Shown piece after piece: positions 8,652-17,281 of a DNA stretch of 64,000 nt. The position numbers and the translations under genes are program-made. Numbering within the stretch: position 1 is the first letter of the stretch; each line of letters starts with the position of its first letter. The stretch is taken from assembly GCF_020748185.1 (NCBI RefSeq), contig NZ_JAHZMO010000004.1, positions 1-64,000 of the forward strand, in the 5' to 3' direction. The stretch comes from Terrisporobacter petrolearius (GTDB taxonomy: Bacteria > Bacillota > Clostridia > Peptostreptococcales > Peptostreptococcaceae). Under the pieces are notes generated by a model. The model was not told the DNA's origin and made no database searches. It saw only the letters and a program-made list of their open reading frames with translations.

Positions 8652-10671
8652 GCTATCCCGAAGAAATGTACAAAGAAGTATAAAAGATTATAGTGTATAT
8701 TTTTTTACATTGGCATTAGGTATTTGTATATTTTATATTTTTAATTCCATAGAATCTCAAACAATAATGATGGACTTATCAGACACACAAAAGATTTTTC
8801 TTGATGCTCTTAATAAGATAATATCCATGGTCTCTGTATTTGTATCATTTGTACTTGGTTTTTTAATACTATATGCAAATAATTTTTTAATAAAGAAAAG
8901 AAATAAAGAGTTTGGGATATATTTGACACTAGGTATTAGTAGAAGTAAAATAGCTTTTATGTTATTTTTTGAAACTATTATAGTGGGCATATTGTCTTTA
9001 GTAGTTGGAATATTTATTGGGGTGTTTTTATCCCAAGGATTAGCAGGAGTTACAGCCAAACTATTTGCTATAGACATGACTGAATATAAATTTATTTTTT
9101 CAAAAGATGCATGCCTAAAAACTATTTTTTATTTTGGGATTATGTATTTTATATCTATGGTATTTAACTTTATACTAGTATCAAGATGTAAGTTAATAAA
9201 CCTTATAAATGGTGATAGAAATAATGAAAAATTAAAAGGTACAAATTTAGCTTTATCAGTGATTTTATTTGTTATATCAGTTATTTGTTTGGCAGTGGCA
9301 TATAAGTTAATTTTAGAAAATGGATTAATGGAGATAAATGATAAATTCAAATTATCAATTATACTAGGAATAGTTGGAACTGTGTTGTTTTTTAGAGCAT
9401 TGGCAGGATTTTTAATAAAAGTAATACAAAGTAGCAAAAACCAATATTTAAAAAATCTTAACACATTTACTTTGAGACAATTGAATAGCAAAATAAATAC
9501 AAATTATATATCCATGAGTGTTATTTGTTTGATGCTGTTTGTTTCCATAGGAATGTATACAGCATCCATAGGAACAAAAAGTGCGATGGAAAATACATCA
9601 CAGTTCTTAGCGCCTTATGATATGACTTTGACACATACATATGAAAAACAAGAAAATTTAAAAGCCTCAAAAGAAAAGATAAGTGAAACAGTAAAAAAAA
9701 TAGGATTTAACATAAAAGATTATACAAATGAATATTTGGATTACAACATATATAATTCACCAGTAAAATTTAAACAGTTGTTTCAAAGCACTACAGATGA
9801 TTTTTTATCCAGACAAATAAATAGTATGAGAGATTTTAATGCACCTATTGTAAAATTATCAGATTATAATAAATTAATGAAAATGCAAAATAAAGAGACA
9901 ATAAGTTTAAAAGATAAAGAAGTATTTATTTTTACTGATATGTCTACAATAGAGCCTTCAGTTAAAGAATATGTAAACAAAAATAAGACTATGAAAATTG
10001 GAGAAGAGGATTTTGAAGTTAATAGTCAATATGGATTTAATTCAATAGAAGATACTCCAATTAGTGGTAATTTTGCAACACTAGTAGTTAAGGATGATAA
10101 TGTTCATAATTATAGTTTACTTAAAAAGTGCTTAAGTTTAAATTATACTGGTGATAAGAAGGAAACAGAAAATAAAGTAGTGAAAAATCTTGAAAAATCC
10201 ATGGCTGAAAGCAAAAAATATGAAGAAAATAGTAAAGTGAAGATAAGTGCAATGACTAGAATTATAGCATTAGAGGGAAATATGGCTTCATCGAGTATGT
10301 ATTTATACGTTGGATTATATATAGGAATAATTTTCTTAATAGCCAGTGCAGCAGTTCTTGGACTTAGTCAATTGTCAGGTGCTATTGAAAGTGTTGGTAG
10401 ATATGAAATATTAAGAAAGCTAGGCGTAAGTTCAAATATGATAAACAAATCCATCTTTATACAAGTTTTATTATACTTTGCCATACCTATACTTTTAGCT
10501 TTAGTTCATAGTATATTCGGAATAAAGGTAGCAAATGATGTGGTAAAGATAATAGGAGATTATGATACTTTAGGCAACAATATAATTTCCATTTGTATCA
10601 TATGTGCTGTTTATGGTGTATATTTTTATGGAACTTATAGAGGATATAAGAGAATTGTGAATAAGCAATAG
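8641..10671 (+). CDS. Bce-type ABC permease (FtsX-like, 10 TM)
   Basis: A 676-residue permease. The layout is that of BceB: one N-terminal helix (about 20-40), FtsX helices near 55-75, 100-125 and 150-175, further helices near 195-265, one near 285-305, then a large extracellular domain of roughly 210 residues and three C-terminal helices near 550-670. The large outer loop between helices VII and VIII is the usual peptide-antibiotic sensor. The start is the ATG at 8641 with GGAGGTGA at 8626-8633; it overlaps the ATPase by 11 bp. Likely a bacitracin- or lantibiotic-type resistance pump and signal source. Confidence 0.92.
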   Translation: MLFKLSRRNVQRSIKDYSVYFFTLALGICIFYIFNSIESQTIMMDLSDTQKIFLDALNKIISMVSVFVSFVLGFLILYANNFLIKKRNKEFGIYLTLGISRSKIAFMLFFETIIVGILSLVVGIFIGVFLSQGLAGVTAKLFAIDMTEYKFIFSKDACLKTIFYFGIMYFISMVFNFILVSRCKLINLINGDRNNEKLKGTNLALSVILFVISVICLAVAYKLILENGLMEINDKFKLSIILGIVGTVLFFRALAGFLIKVIQSSKNQYLKNLNTFTLRQLNSKINTNYISMSVICLMLFVSIGMYTASIGTKSAMENTSQFLAPYDMTLTHTYEKQENLKASKEKISETVKKIGFNIKDYTNEYLDYNIYNSPVKFKQLFQSTTDDFLSRQINSMRDFNAPIVKLSDYNKLMKMQNKETISLKDKEVFIFTDMSTIEPSVKEYVNKNKTMKIGEEDFEVNSQYGFNSIEDTPISGNFATLVVKDDNVHNYSLLKKCLSLNYTGDKKETENKVVKNLEKSMAESKKYEENSKVKISAMTRIIALEGNMASSSMYLYVGLYIGIIFLIASAAVLGLSQLSGAIESVGRYEILRKLGVSSNMINKSIFIQVLLYFAIPILLALVHSIFGIKVANDVVKIIGDYDTLGNNIISICIICAVYGVYFYGTYRGYKRIVNKQ

Positions 10672-10764
10672 TACGGTAAGATTAGTGCAATAAATTATTA
10701 AGATGAACTATTTAAATAGATAGTAATTAAAAATGTTAAAAAAGAATACTTTTATCTAGATAAA

Positions 10765-10804
10765 AGCTGATTTATATACGAATTATGAATCAGCTATTTT
10801 ATTA
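10765..10804 (+). terminator. Intrinsic terminator of the BceAB-like operon
   Basis: AGCTGATT (10765-10772) pairs with AATCAGCT (10788-10795), followed by ATTTTATT. Confidence 0.65.
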
Positions 10805-10961
10805 TGCTTAATAAATATTGTTAGAAGTGTTTTAGATGTATAGGGAAAAATGAAATATAATGCAAAACAAGCATTATTCAAATATAATATAGATAAATAA
10901 GCACTTATACTTCAATAAGGAATGAATAAAATCATAGAAATATTATAGAAGGAGGGTAAAT

Positions 10962-11576
10962 ATGAAAATTAGTAAAAATACTATTATAATTATTTGTGCG
11001 TCATCTATTTTGTTAATGGGTTGCAGTAATAAAAGTAACAATGAAGATAAAACTACAGACTCAAAATCATTGGAATACACAGAAGAAATAAAAGTAGACA
11101 ATTTAAGTACTAAGGATATGGAAAATCATATACCATATATAGATTCTAGCAGTGGTGAAATTGATAATTCTATTATTAGTAGGAGATATGAAAGTGTAAA
11201 AAAAGAAGAGTTGACTTATAATAGTCCTGAAAAAACAACAGAAAATGAAGTTGTTGTATATCCCGCAGACTCAATAAAGGACGATATTTCTTACAAAACA
11301 ATTTTACAAGGCTTTACATATTTTTCAGAAGGGAATCCAATTAATTTAACTTATGATGAAGCCATAAAATTAGTGAAAAAAGTGCTTCCAGATGATATAG
11401 AAAAAGTTGATTATGTATTAGATAAAGAAGTTAATAAGGAATATGTTTATTATAAATCTGATAAAGGAAACTTTAGAGTAGGGTTATCATATGGTAGTGA
11501 GTTTAAAAATGATGATCTTGAAGATATACATAAAAATTCTGTATTAGGAATAGATTACAGCAAAGAAATAGTATAG
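10962..11576 (+). CDS. Lipoprotein of unknown function
   Basis: A 204-residue lipoprotein. A lysine-containing start, a hydrophobic stretch and the lipobox L-M-G-C (C21) mark signal peptidase II processing and attachment to the outer face of the membrane. The first 35 residues after the cysteine are rich in N, S, D and T and look disordered. The remaining part is acidic and ends in a roughly 90-residue segment (TYDEAIKLVKKVLPDDIEKVDYVLDKE...) that could be a compact alpha/beta domain. A strong AGAAGGAGGG site precedes the ATG. It has its own promoter region downstream of the Bce operon; no family recognised. Confidence 0.7.
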   Translation: MKISKNTIIIICASSILLMGCSNKSNNEDKTTDSKSLEYTEEIKVDNLSTKDMENHIPYIDSSSGEIDNSIISRRYESVKKEELTYNSPEKTTENEVVVYPADSIKDDISYKTILQGFTYFSEGNPINLTYDEAIKLVKKVLPDDIEKVDYVLDKEVNKEYVYYKSDKGNFRVGLSYGSEFKNDDLEDIHKNSVLGIDYSKEIV

Positions 11577-11683
11577 ACAAATATATATTATGAGTACAGT
11601 ATCCATCTAAGTAAATTCTAATTTGCAAAGTAGATTTGGTTAATAATATTAATACATTTCAAACAATTTATGTCAAACTAAAT

Positions 11684-11740
11684 AAATAACCACATCTTAG
11701 AACTCAGAACATTGAAAATACTAAGGTGTGGTTATTTTGA
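11684..11740. terminator. Bidirectional terminator between lipoprotein and minus-strand genes
   Basis: A long stem pairs AAATAACCACATCTTAG with CTAAGGTGTGGTTATTT (one wobble), with Ts after it on both strands. The rest of 11577-11891 shows nothing I can assign. Confidence 0.8.
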
Positions 11741-11891
11741 TATTATAACTATCACGAAGTAGACTAATATAGCCTAAATCAATTAATATTGTTTTCTATT
11801 AATTAGATTCTTATTTTCAAGTCTAATTTATATTGAAATTTATTATTCTATTTATTTTGATGATTTTTTAAAGAATTTCACCTTATAGATT

Positions 11892-12311
11892 TTATTTATG
11901 TAGGTATTTCTTATAAAGCTGGAAAAGCTCTTTTGCAAATGTTTTTAAGTAAGTTTGGTCAAACTCATTTTCAAAACTTAATTCTTGTTCAAAACCATTT
12001 CTACAATGGTTATTCAAACACCCTTTTACAACAATATGTCCATTACCATTTCCCAAAAACTCTATATAATTGGATATACTATATGCTTCTTCTAGTCTTG
12101 CTGAACCATCTAAAAAATCATATAAGTGCTTCAAATTGCACACAAACACTACAAAGTCTTTTATATCAATATCCATAGTTGTTCGAGCTGAAAATTTATC
12201 ACTTTCTATATAAATATTTAAAGTTGAATTTATAGGATAATCTATTTCTTGTTCAAATATATTAATTTCTATTTCAATAGTAAAGTCTTTTGTACTTAAC
12301 CTATGCTGCAT
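11892..12311 (-). CDS. Hypothetical protein resembling small immunity-type proteins
   Basis: A 139-residue soluble acidic protein, probably mostly beta with a C-terminal helix. No family is assigned with certainty. The pattern (S-A-x-T...IDIKDFVVFVCNLKHLYDFLDGSARLEEA, then GNGHIVVKGCL, then ELSFENEFDQTYLKTFAKEL) resembles the DUF6228/WapI-like immunity proteins of polymorphic toxins, where L-x-F-x-x-x-x-D-Q-T-x-L is typical. An AGGAG site lies 9 bases before the ATG. It is 34 bp behind the ferredoxin fragment on the same strand and may share its transcript. No toxin gene is adjacent; a large Rhs-type gene is 49 kb away. Confidence 0.6.
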   Translation of the reverse strand: MQHRLSTKDFTIEIEINIFEQEIDYPINSTLNIYIESDKFSARTTMDIDIKDFVVFVCNLKHLYDFLDGSARLEEAYSISNYIEFLGNGNGHIVVKGCLNNHCRNGFEQELSFENEFDQTYLKTFAKELFQLYKKYLHK

Positions 12312-12345
12312 TTATTTTTCTCCTTATACTAAATGAGTTTAATAT

Positions 12346-12636
12346 TTATAAAAATAGTTCATTCATTTTTCTTTCGAAACATACTTTTTCTAATTTTTTT
12401 GAAATTGCCAATATTGACTCTTCATCTACACTTCGAACTTTGTTTGGACAAATAGCTACACAGCGCATACAGGAAACGCATTTTTCTTTGTCTACCAACA
12501 TTGGATTATCTTTTGAAATAGCATCAACTGGACATTTTATAGCACAAAGACCGCATTTCATACATTCTTGTCTCACTTGTGGAACTATAGGAATAACTTT
12601 ATATTCTTTGTATGGACTATTCCCAGGTACATACAA
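12346..12636 (-). pseudogene. C-terminal ferredoxin half of a stop-split EFR1-type protein
   Basis: This 96-codon segment carries two [4Fe-4S] motifs, CMKCGLCAIKCP and CVSCMRCVAICP, each in standard CxxCxxCxxxCP form. It is in the same frame as the flavodoxin segment ending at 12652: the two are separated only by one TGA and five sense codons. EFR1 proteins are normally a single chain with flavodoxin first and ferredoxin second. The only initiation codon at its head is a TTG without a ribosome binding site, so independent translation is doubtful. Annotated here as the distal part of a nonsense-interrupted gene; the cluster ligands themselves are intact. Confidence 0.75.
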
Positions 12637-12651
12637 ATCTTTAGTAACTTT

Positions 12652-13110
12652 TCACTGTTTCAGGACTTCTTTGACCTGACTAGAAAATTTTATCAGTTCT
12701 TCTTTTTCTTGTAAATCTGGTCTTCCAGTGGCAAATTGATGTGCAATAGAATGTTCTGTAACCGAAGCTATTGCTGCAATGGAGAAAAATCCTAATCTTG
12801 TTAATGTATCTTTCAATTCTAACAATACATCTTCATATGCTCTATTCCCGTATGTTGCTACTAAAATAACTTTTGAACCATTTCCCTTTAGCTTCTTGAT
12901 ATTAGCCATTGCTGCAATTGGTACACGGCCACCAAAAGATGGAACTGCTATAATACAAAGGTCTTTTTCACTAAAGGGAAATTTTGAAAAATCTTCTATT
13001 CTATTAGACAAATCTAATTCTATGATTTCAAGATCAAATTGTCTACTTATTAAATCTGCTGTTTTTTTAGTTGTACCTGTGGGACTAAAATAAATTTTAA
13101 ATAGTTTCAT
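12652..13110 (-). pseudogene. N-terminal flavodoxin half of a stop-split EFR1-type flavodoxin/ferredoxin
   Basis: A 152-residue flavodoxin-like domain: the FMN phosphate loop FSPTGTTKKTA (residues 8-18), then VPSFGGRVP and ATYGNRAYED as the two flavin-contacting loops. The reading frame ends at a TGA (12654-12652) in the linker, and five codons later the same frame resumes as the ferredoxin domain with homology throughout. In intact EFR1 family proteins (about 250-260 residues) these are one polypeptide that passes electrons between flavin and iron-sulfur clusters. The flavodoxin part alone could still fold. The neighbouring downstream gene at 11892 is intact. Confidence 0.78.
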
Positions 13111-13215
13111 ATATGCGATATCTCTCCTCTAAATTTTAACTTTTGTTTGTCAGATTATTAATCTGAAATTCATACACTTTAATTAATCTTCATCTGAATA
13201 TAATAAAAATCAAAA

Positions 13216-13566
13216 CTACTCAAAAAACCTTCCCTTATAAAAATTCTCATTTCCAAGTTTCTTTGCAGTAAGTCTGAACATGACGCAACCATCTGGACAT
13301 ACAATATCTTTGCTATACTTACTAGTTCCGCCGATATTTTCCAAATCTCCACCACTTCTCACAGCCTCCATTATTGGAAACATAATCATCATGGATTTTG
13401 AGCAAATACCCTGTCCATTAGCATTTACAGGACAGCCATAGGTGCATGTATACTTATCTCCAATTTCCTCACCATTTCTGCAATAATGCTCTGTGCTTTC
13501 CCCACGTAGAAACCCTATTACCTGGATTTCCCATTCATACTCCTCATCATACCATTTTTTCATCAT
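13216..13566 (-). CDS. TIGR04076 family protein
   Basis: A 116-residue cytosolic protein with the TIGR04076 pattern: an N-terminal beta segment (EWEIQVIGFLRG), a central block with several cysteines (YCRNGEEIGDKYTCTYGCP), MFPIMEAVRSGGDL and a C-terminal VCPDGCVMFRL. The conserved VCPDG and the paired cysteines suggest metal binding or redox, but the role of the family is not established. Two start codons are adjacent (13566 and 13563); GGAGG lies only 3 bases from the first and 6 from the second, so the second is the likelier start. Monocistronic. Confidence 0.75.
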   Translation of the reverse strand: MMKKWYDEEYEWEIQVIGFLRGESTEHYCRNGEEIGDKYTCTYGCPVNANGQGICSKSMMIMFPIMEAVRSGGDLENIGGTSKYSKDIVCPDGCVMFRLTAKKLGNENFYKGRFFE

Positions 13567-13661
13567 AAACCTCCAACATTAAATTTGTTTTCTCATTATT
13601 TATAAATAATTTACCAGGCAAAAATTCCTATTTTTAAGCCTGTTCTATACATTGGAATTTA

Positions 13662-14603
13662 TCAGTCTAAAAATATTTTAATTTCATTTGCTATTTTTTC
13701 ATATTTGTAGTCATGAATATAGTGACTACAATCCAGTTCAATCATTTTTCCACTAGCACAATTACTCATATACTTTGATTGAATATTCTTCCAAGTCTCC
13801 TCATTCCAACCTGTTCCATTTCCATTTGAACAAAACATTAATATTGGTATATTGGGCATTTTGCCATTTGAAACTACTTTTGCATTTTCTTTAATATGAG
13901 TTACTTCATTTATCATGGTGTCTGTTGCAGTTCTACTATAAAAAACAGCTCTATAGATATCTTTTTCTGTATCAGAAAGTGTTCCAAATTTTACGGCATC
14001 TCCATTGGCTATCTGTGGAATCATTCTTGTGATACCTACTTTACTAGCAAACTGTCCTAATTTTATTGTCAACATATCTATTTCGTAATTCTCATATGCA
14101 TCTGGAACAGCCATATCAAGCCCAATAATTGTACTAACTTCATTAGGATATTTCTGTGCCCAATACAAAGCTTCTATTCCTGACATAGAGTGAGGACATA
14201 AGACATAAGGTCCAACTATTCCGGATTTTTTCAAAGCAGCCCTTGTTTCTTCTAATATAGTATCTATATCTCTTTTTTCATCAACTATATCACTAAAACC
14301 ATATCCAAATTTTTCTATAACTACTATTTTATACTCCTCACTCAATAAAGAATACAAAGACTTAAAATCCAAAATAGGAGAACAAGTTCCTCCCCCAGAC
14401 ATAAAAACAAGTGTTTTTGCGCCTTCCCCTTCAGTATAAATACTCATTTGTTTATTTTTAACATTAACCACTGTACCCAAGGGCTTCAATAGTTTTTTCT
14501 CTTTTTGGGATTGAACTTTATGATTTACATAACAGATTAATAATAGTACAACTAAAATAATTATTGCAATTCCCATAACCTTCATAACTTTTTTCATTCT
14601 CAT
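13662..14603 (-). CDS. Membrane-anchored alpha/beta hydrolase
   Basis: A 313-residue protein with an N-terminal membrane anchor (about residues 8-25, preceded by lysines) and an outward-facing alpha/beta hydrolase domain. The oxyanion segment is VFMSGGGTCSP, the nucleophile elbow is PHSMSG, an acidic residue is in GLDMAVP, and the catalytic histidine is probably the one in LDCSHYIHDY near the C-terminus. It ends in TGA, the only clearly normal gene in the window to do so. A GGAG site precedes ATG 14603. Substrate unknown; family members are esterases or lipases. Transcribed divergently from the Nat-type exporter. Confidence 0.83.
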   Translation of the reverse strand: MRMKKVMKVMGIAIIILVVLLLICYVNHKVQSQKEKKLLKPLGTVVNVKNKQMSIYTEGEGAKTLVFMSGGGTCSPILDFKSLYSLLSEEYKIVVIEKFGYGFSDIVDEKRDIDTILEETRAALKKSGIVGPYVLCPHSMSGIEALYWAQKYPNEVSTIIGLDMAVPDAYENYEIDMLTIKLGQFASKVGITRMIPQIANGDAVKFGTLSDTEKDIYRAVFYSRTATDTMINEVTHIKENAKVVSNGKMPNIPILMFCSNGNGTGWNEETWKNIQSKYMSNCASGKMIELDCSHYIHDYKYEKIANEIKIFLD

Positions 14604-14856
14604 GTTCTCCTACAAATTTTCTATTTATTATCAGAATTATTCCTAATTCTCACTATATGCCAATAGCGAGGTTTGCTTACATTATACATAGTATTCATTT
14701 ATTTTCCAATAACAAAGTAATTTCCTTAATTTAAAGTGTAATACATTGTTTTAACTTAGTTCAAAGAATTTATCTCTAATAGTAGATATAGTCATAAGTA
14801 TTTTTAAAATTAAAAAAACTGCATCTATCATATATGGTTTTTTAAGAAAATTTAAG

Positions 14857-14885
14857 TTGAAACAAAAATGATGTTAGTATATGAT
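14857..14885 (+). promoter_or_regulatory. Promoter of the NatAB-like operon
   Basis: TTGAAA (14857-14862) and TATGAT (14880-14885) with exactly 17 bp between them, about 30 bp before the start codon. The remainder of the 14604-14916 gap is AT-rich and shows no other feature. Confidence 0.65.
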
Positions 14886-14916
14886 TTACTAGACGACTAT
14901 TTTAAGGGAGGAATGT

Positions 14917-15831
14917 ATGAGGTTAGAAGTAAGAGAGATAAGAAAAAGTTTTTCAGAAAATGAAGTACTGCATGGAATATCATTTTCAGTTGAAAGTGGA
15001 AAGGCGCTTGGGTTATTAGGAAGAAATGGTGCAGGAAAAACTACAACAATTCGTATATTAATGGATGTTTTTAAAGCTAACTCAGGCGAAATATTAATAG
15101 ATGGAAAGAAATTTGAACCGCGAAATTATCAAATTGGATATCTACCAGAAGAAAGAGGTTTATATCCTAAAAAGAAAGTTACAGAGCAGATAGTTTATTT
15201 AGCTCAGCTAAGGGGCATATCAGCAAAAAATGCAAAAGAAAGTACAAAGATATGGCTTAAAAAGTTAGGCATAGAGGAATATGCAAATAGAACCCTAGAT
15301 AGTTTATCTAAAGGTAATCAGCAGAAGGTACAATTAGCACAAACTTTAGTTTGTGATCCAGATATAGTTATACTTGATGAACCTTTTAGTGGATTAGATC
15401 CAGTTAATGCACAAATACTTAAAGATACCGTAAGAGAATTAATAAATCAAAATAAACTAGTTATATTCTCAAGCCATCAAATGAGTTATGTTGAAGAATT
15501 TTGTGAAGATATAGTTATACTAAATAAAGGTGAGATTGTATTAAGTGGAAATCTTAAAGAAATAAAAAGAGAATTTGGTAATAATAGGTTAATATTAAGT
15601 GCAAACAACTTAAAAGTAAATGATTTAAAATCTATATGCCAAGAGAAGTTTAATGATTTAGTAATTGTAAATGAAGTTAAAAAAGATTATTTAGTATTAG
15701 AGTTACATAATGATGCAACAAAAAATCGATTTTTAGAAAAAATACTAAAAGAAAATATAGATATAGATAAGTTTTCTACATATGAACCAGATTTAACAGA
15801 CATATTTGTAAAGAAAGTAGGTGAGGAATAA
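14917..15831 (+). CDS. ABC transporter ATP-binding protein (NatA-like)
   Basis: A 304-residue ATPase: Walker A GRNGAGKTT, LPEERGLYPK (the Q-loop region typical of NatA/YhaQ-type exporters), signature LSKGNQQKVQ, Walker B IVILDEPFSGLDP, and SSHQMSYVEE as switch. A C-terminal extension of about 85 residues after the ATPase core is normal for this subfamily. Its stop TAA overlaps the start ATG of the permease by one base (TAATG), so the two are coupled. Nat-type systems export Na+ or lipophilic toxic compounds; the substrate here is open. Confidence 0.9.
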   Translation: MRLEVREIRKSFSENEVLHGISFSVESGKALGLLGRNGAGKTTTIRILMDVFKANSGEILIDGKKFEPRNYQIGYLPEERGLYPKKKVTEQIVYLAQLRGISAKNAKESTKIWLKKLGIEEYANRTLDSLSKGNQQKVQLAQTLVCDPDIVILDEPFSGLDPVNAQILKDTVRELINQNKLVIFSSHQMSYVEEFCEDIVILNKGEIVLSGNLKEIKREFGNNRLILSANNLKVNDLKSICQEKFNDLVIVNEVKKDYLVLELHNDATKNRFLEKILKENIDIDKFSTYEPDLTDIFVKKVGEE

Positions 15832-17084
15832 TGAAACAATTTCTTACTGTACTAAAATTTGAGCTTAGCAATTATTTCAAAAAGAAATCTTTTATAATAA
15901 GTACTGTAATAATTGCCTTAGTAATGGTAATTGGCTTATCTCTACCAAACTTTATAGATATGTCATCCATATTACCAACAGCAGATGAAAATGAAACTAA
16001 TGTAGAAGATGTTGTAGAAGAAGATAAAACTAATTTTGCAATATATGATGAAAACAATATTATACCTAATAAAGAAATATTAAATGCTTATTTTCCAAAC
16101 TCAAATTGGAAAGTGGTAAAAAATCAAGGTGAATTAAATAAGTTAGTTGAAAATCAAGATGTAGAAGCAGGTTTTAATATAAACAGCTTAACTAAATATG
16201 ACTATGTTGTTCAAAATACTAAGTTTGATGATGAAAATAAAATTATGTTTGATGAAATTTTGAAAAACATATATAGAGAAAAGCAAATTACTAGTAAAGG
16301 AATGGATTTCAAAAAGGTAGATAAAATCTATAGCACTCAAATAGTCTCTAATGTTGAAATATTAGGAAAAGATAGTGCAAACAATTATTTCTACGCATAT
16401 ATATTAATTTTCATTATATATATGATGATTATAATGTATGGTCAATTAATTGCTATGGGAATAACTGCAGAAAAAAGCAATAGAGCAATAGAAGTTCTAG
16501 TTACTAGTACAAATACAAATAATTTAATCTTTGGTAAGGTTATTGCAGGTGCAATAGCAAGTATAGCACAAGTTGGAATAATAATGTCATCAACATTTAT
16601 TGCATATAAGGCAAATAGTGAAGTGTGGAATGGAATGTTAGATAATGTATTTAAAATGCCTCCAGAATTAATAGCTACATTTGCCATATTTGGAATATTA
16701 GGTTACTTATTCTATTCATTTATATATGGTGCATTGGGAGCTTTAGTATCAAAGACAGAAGATATAGGCACAAGTGTTGGCCCTATTACAATGATATTTG
16801 TGATAGTATTTTTCATAAGTATATTTGGATTAACTAACGGAGATAGTGTGATATTAAAGGTTTGTTCATATATACCATTTGCCTCTCCAATGACTATGAT
16901 AGTAAGGGTTGCAACAGGAGCTGTTACATCAGTAGAATTCGTAATATCTGCTCTAATATTAATAGGATCAACAGTATTAGCAGGAATGGGTGGAGCTAAA
17001 ATATATAGGATGGCTACATTAATGTATGGAAATCCTATAAAATTAAAAAATGCTTTAAAATGGATTAGAAGTGAAAAAGAATAA
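15831..17084 (+). CDS. ABC-2 permease, NatB/YhaP family
   Basis: A 417-residue permease. One N-terminal helix (about 20-40) is followed by a large extracytoplasmic domain (40-185, including an acidic TADENETNVEDVVEEDK stretch) and five to six C-terminal helices between about 185 and 385. This one-plus-five layout is typical for NatB/YhaP ABC exporters. It pairs with the overlapping ATPase gene. No dedicated terminator is obvious before the fluoride riboswitch promoter at 17131. Confidence 0.88.
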   Translation: MKQFLTVLKFELSNYFKKKSFIISTVIIALVMVIGLSLPNFIDMSSILPTADENETNVEDVVEEDKTNFAIYDENNIIPNKEILNAYFPNSNWKVVKNQGELNKLVENQDVEAGFNINSLTKYDYVVQNTKFDDENKIMFDEILKNIYREKQITSKGMDFKKVDKIYSTQIVSNVEILGKDSANNYFYAYILIFIIYMMIIMYGQLIAMGITAEKSNRAIEVLVTSTNTNNLIFGKVIAGAIASIAQVGIIMSSTFIAYKANSEVWNGMLDNVFKMPPELIATFAIFGILGYLFYSFIYGALGALVSKTEDIGTSVGPITMIFVIVFFISIFGLTNGDSVILKVCSYIPFASPMTMIVRVATGAVTSVEFVISALILIGSTVLAGMGGAKIYRMATLMYGNPIKLKNALKWIRSEKE

Positions 17085-17130
17085 TACAACTTCAATTAAG
17101 AAAAATAAATAATGTTGAAGGTAATATTGA

Positions 17131-17159
17131 TTGAATTAAAATGCAAATTATGTTAAAAT
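17131..17159 (+). promoter_or_regulatory. Promoter of the fluoride-riboswitch leader
   Basis: TTGAAT (17131-17136) and TAAAAT (17154-17159) are 17 bp apart. Transcription should start near 17166, right at the 5' edge of the aptamer. Confidence 0.65.
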
Positions 17160-17163
17160 AAGA

Positions 17164-17227
17164 ACACGGGAATGAAGTTCTCCCAAAGTTTACACTTAAA
17201 CCGCATTTATGCTGATGACTTCTGTGA
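17164..17227 (+). ncRNA. Fluoride riboswitch (crcB motif)
   Basis: The segment matches the crcB aptamer layout. GGGAATGAAGTTCTCCC (17168-17184) gives stem P1 plus the pseudoknot strand ATGAAG; it is followed by AAA, a variable stem ending in GCATTTATGC, then CTGATGACTTCTG, which corresponds to the conserved CUGAUGGCCUCUACUG end of the crystallised Thermotoga aptamer. GAAG and CTTC can form the pseudoknot. A terminator overlaps its 3' strand, and the downstream gene is a CPA-type antiporter, a known crcB-motif target. Fluoride binding should block the terminator and turn the gene on. Confidence 0.85.
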
Positions 17228-17259
17228 TTATTTTGTCACGGAAATTATCAGCTTTTTTT
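17211..17259 (+). terminator. Riboswitch-controlled terminator
   Basis: GCTGAT (17211-17216) pairs with ATCAGC (17247-17252) and TCTGTGA (17221-17227) with TCACGGA (17236-17242); seven Ts follow. The 5' arm is the 3' part of the aptamer including the pseudoknot strand, so the two folds exclude each other. Confidence 0.85.
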
Positions 17260-17281
17260 ATGCAAAAAATAGGAGGTAGAG

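Noticed and set aside
12652-12654. Selenocysteine at the TGA of the EFR1 protein
   Set aside because: The TGA is in a linker with no expected cysteine, and no clear hairpin of SECIS type follows.
12290-12679. A 129-codon plus-strand frame over the ferredoxin gene
   Set aside because: It is antisense to two CxxCxxCxxxCP motifs and has no ribosome binding site or homology.
17164-17259. Sodium or lithium riboswitch, because the next gene is antiporter-like
   Set aside because: The CUGAUG-x-CUUCUG end and the GGG-x-AUGAAG-x-CCC start fit the fluoride aptamer; the layout differs from what I recall of Na+ and Li+ motifs.
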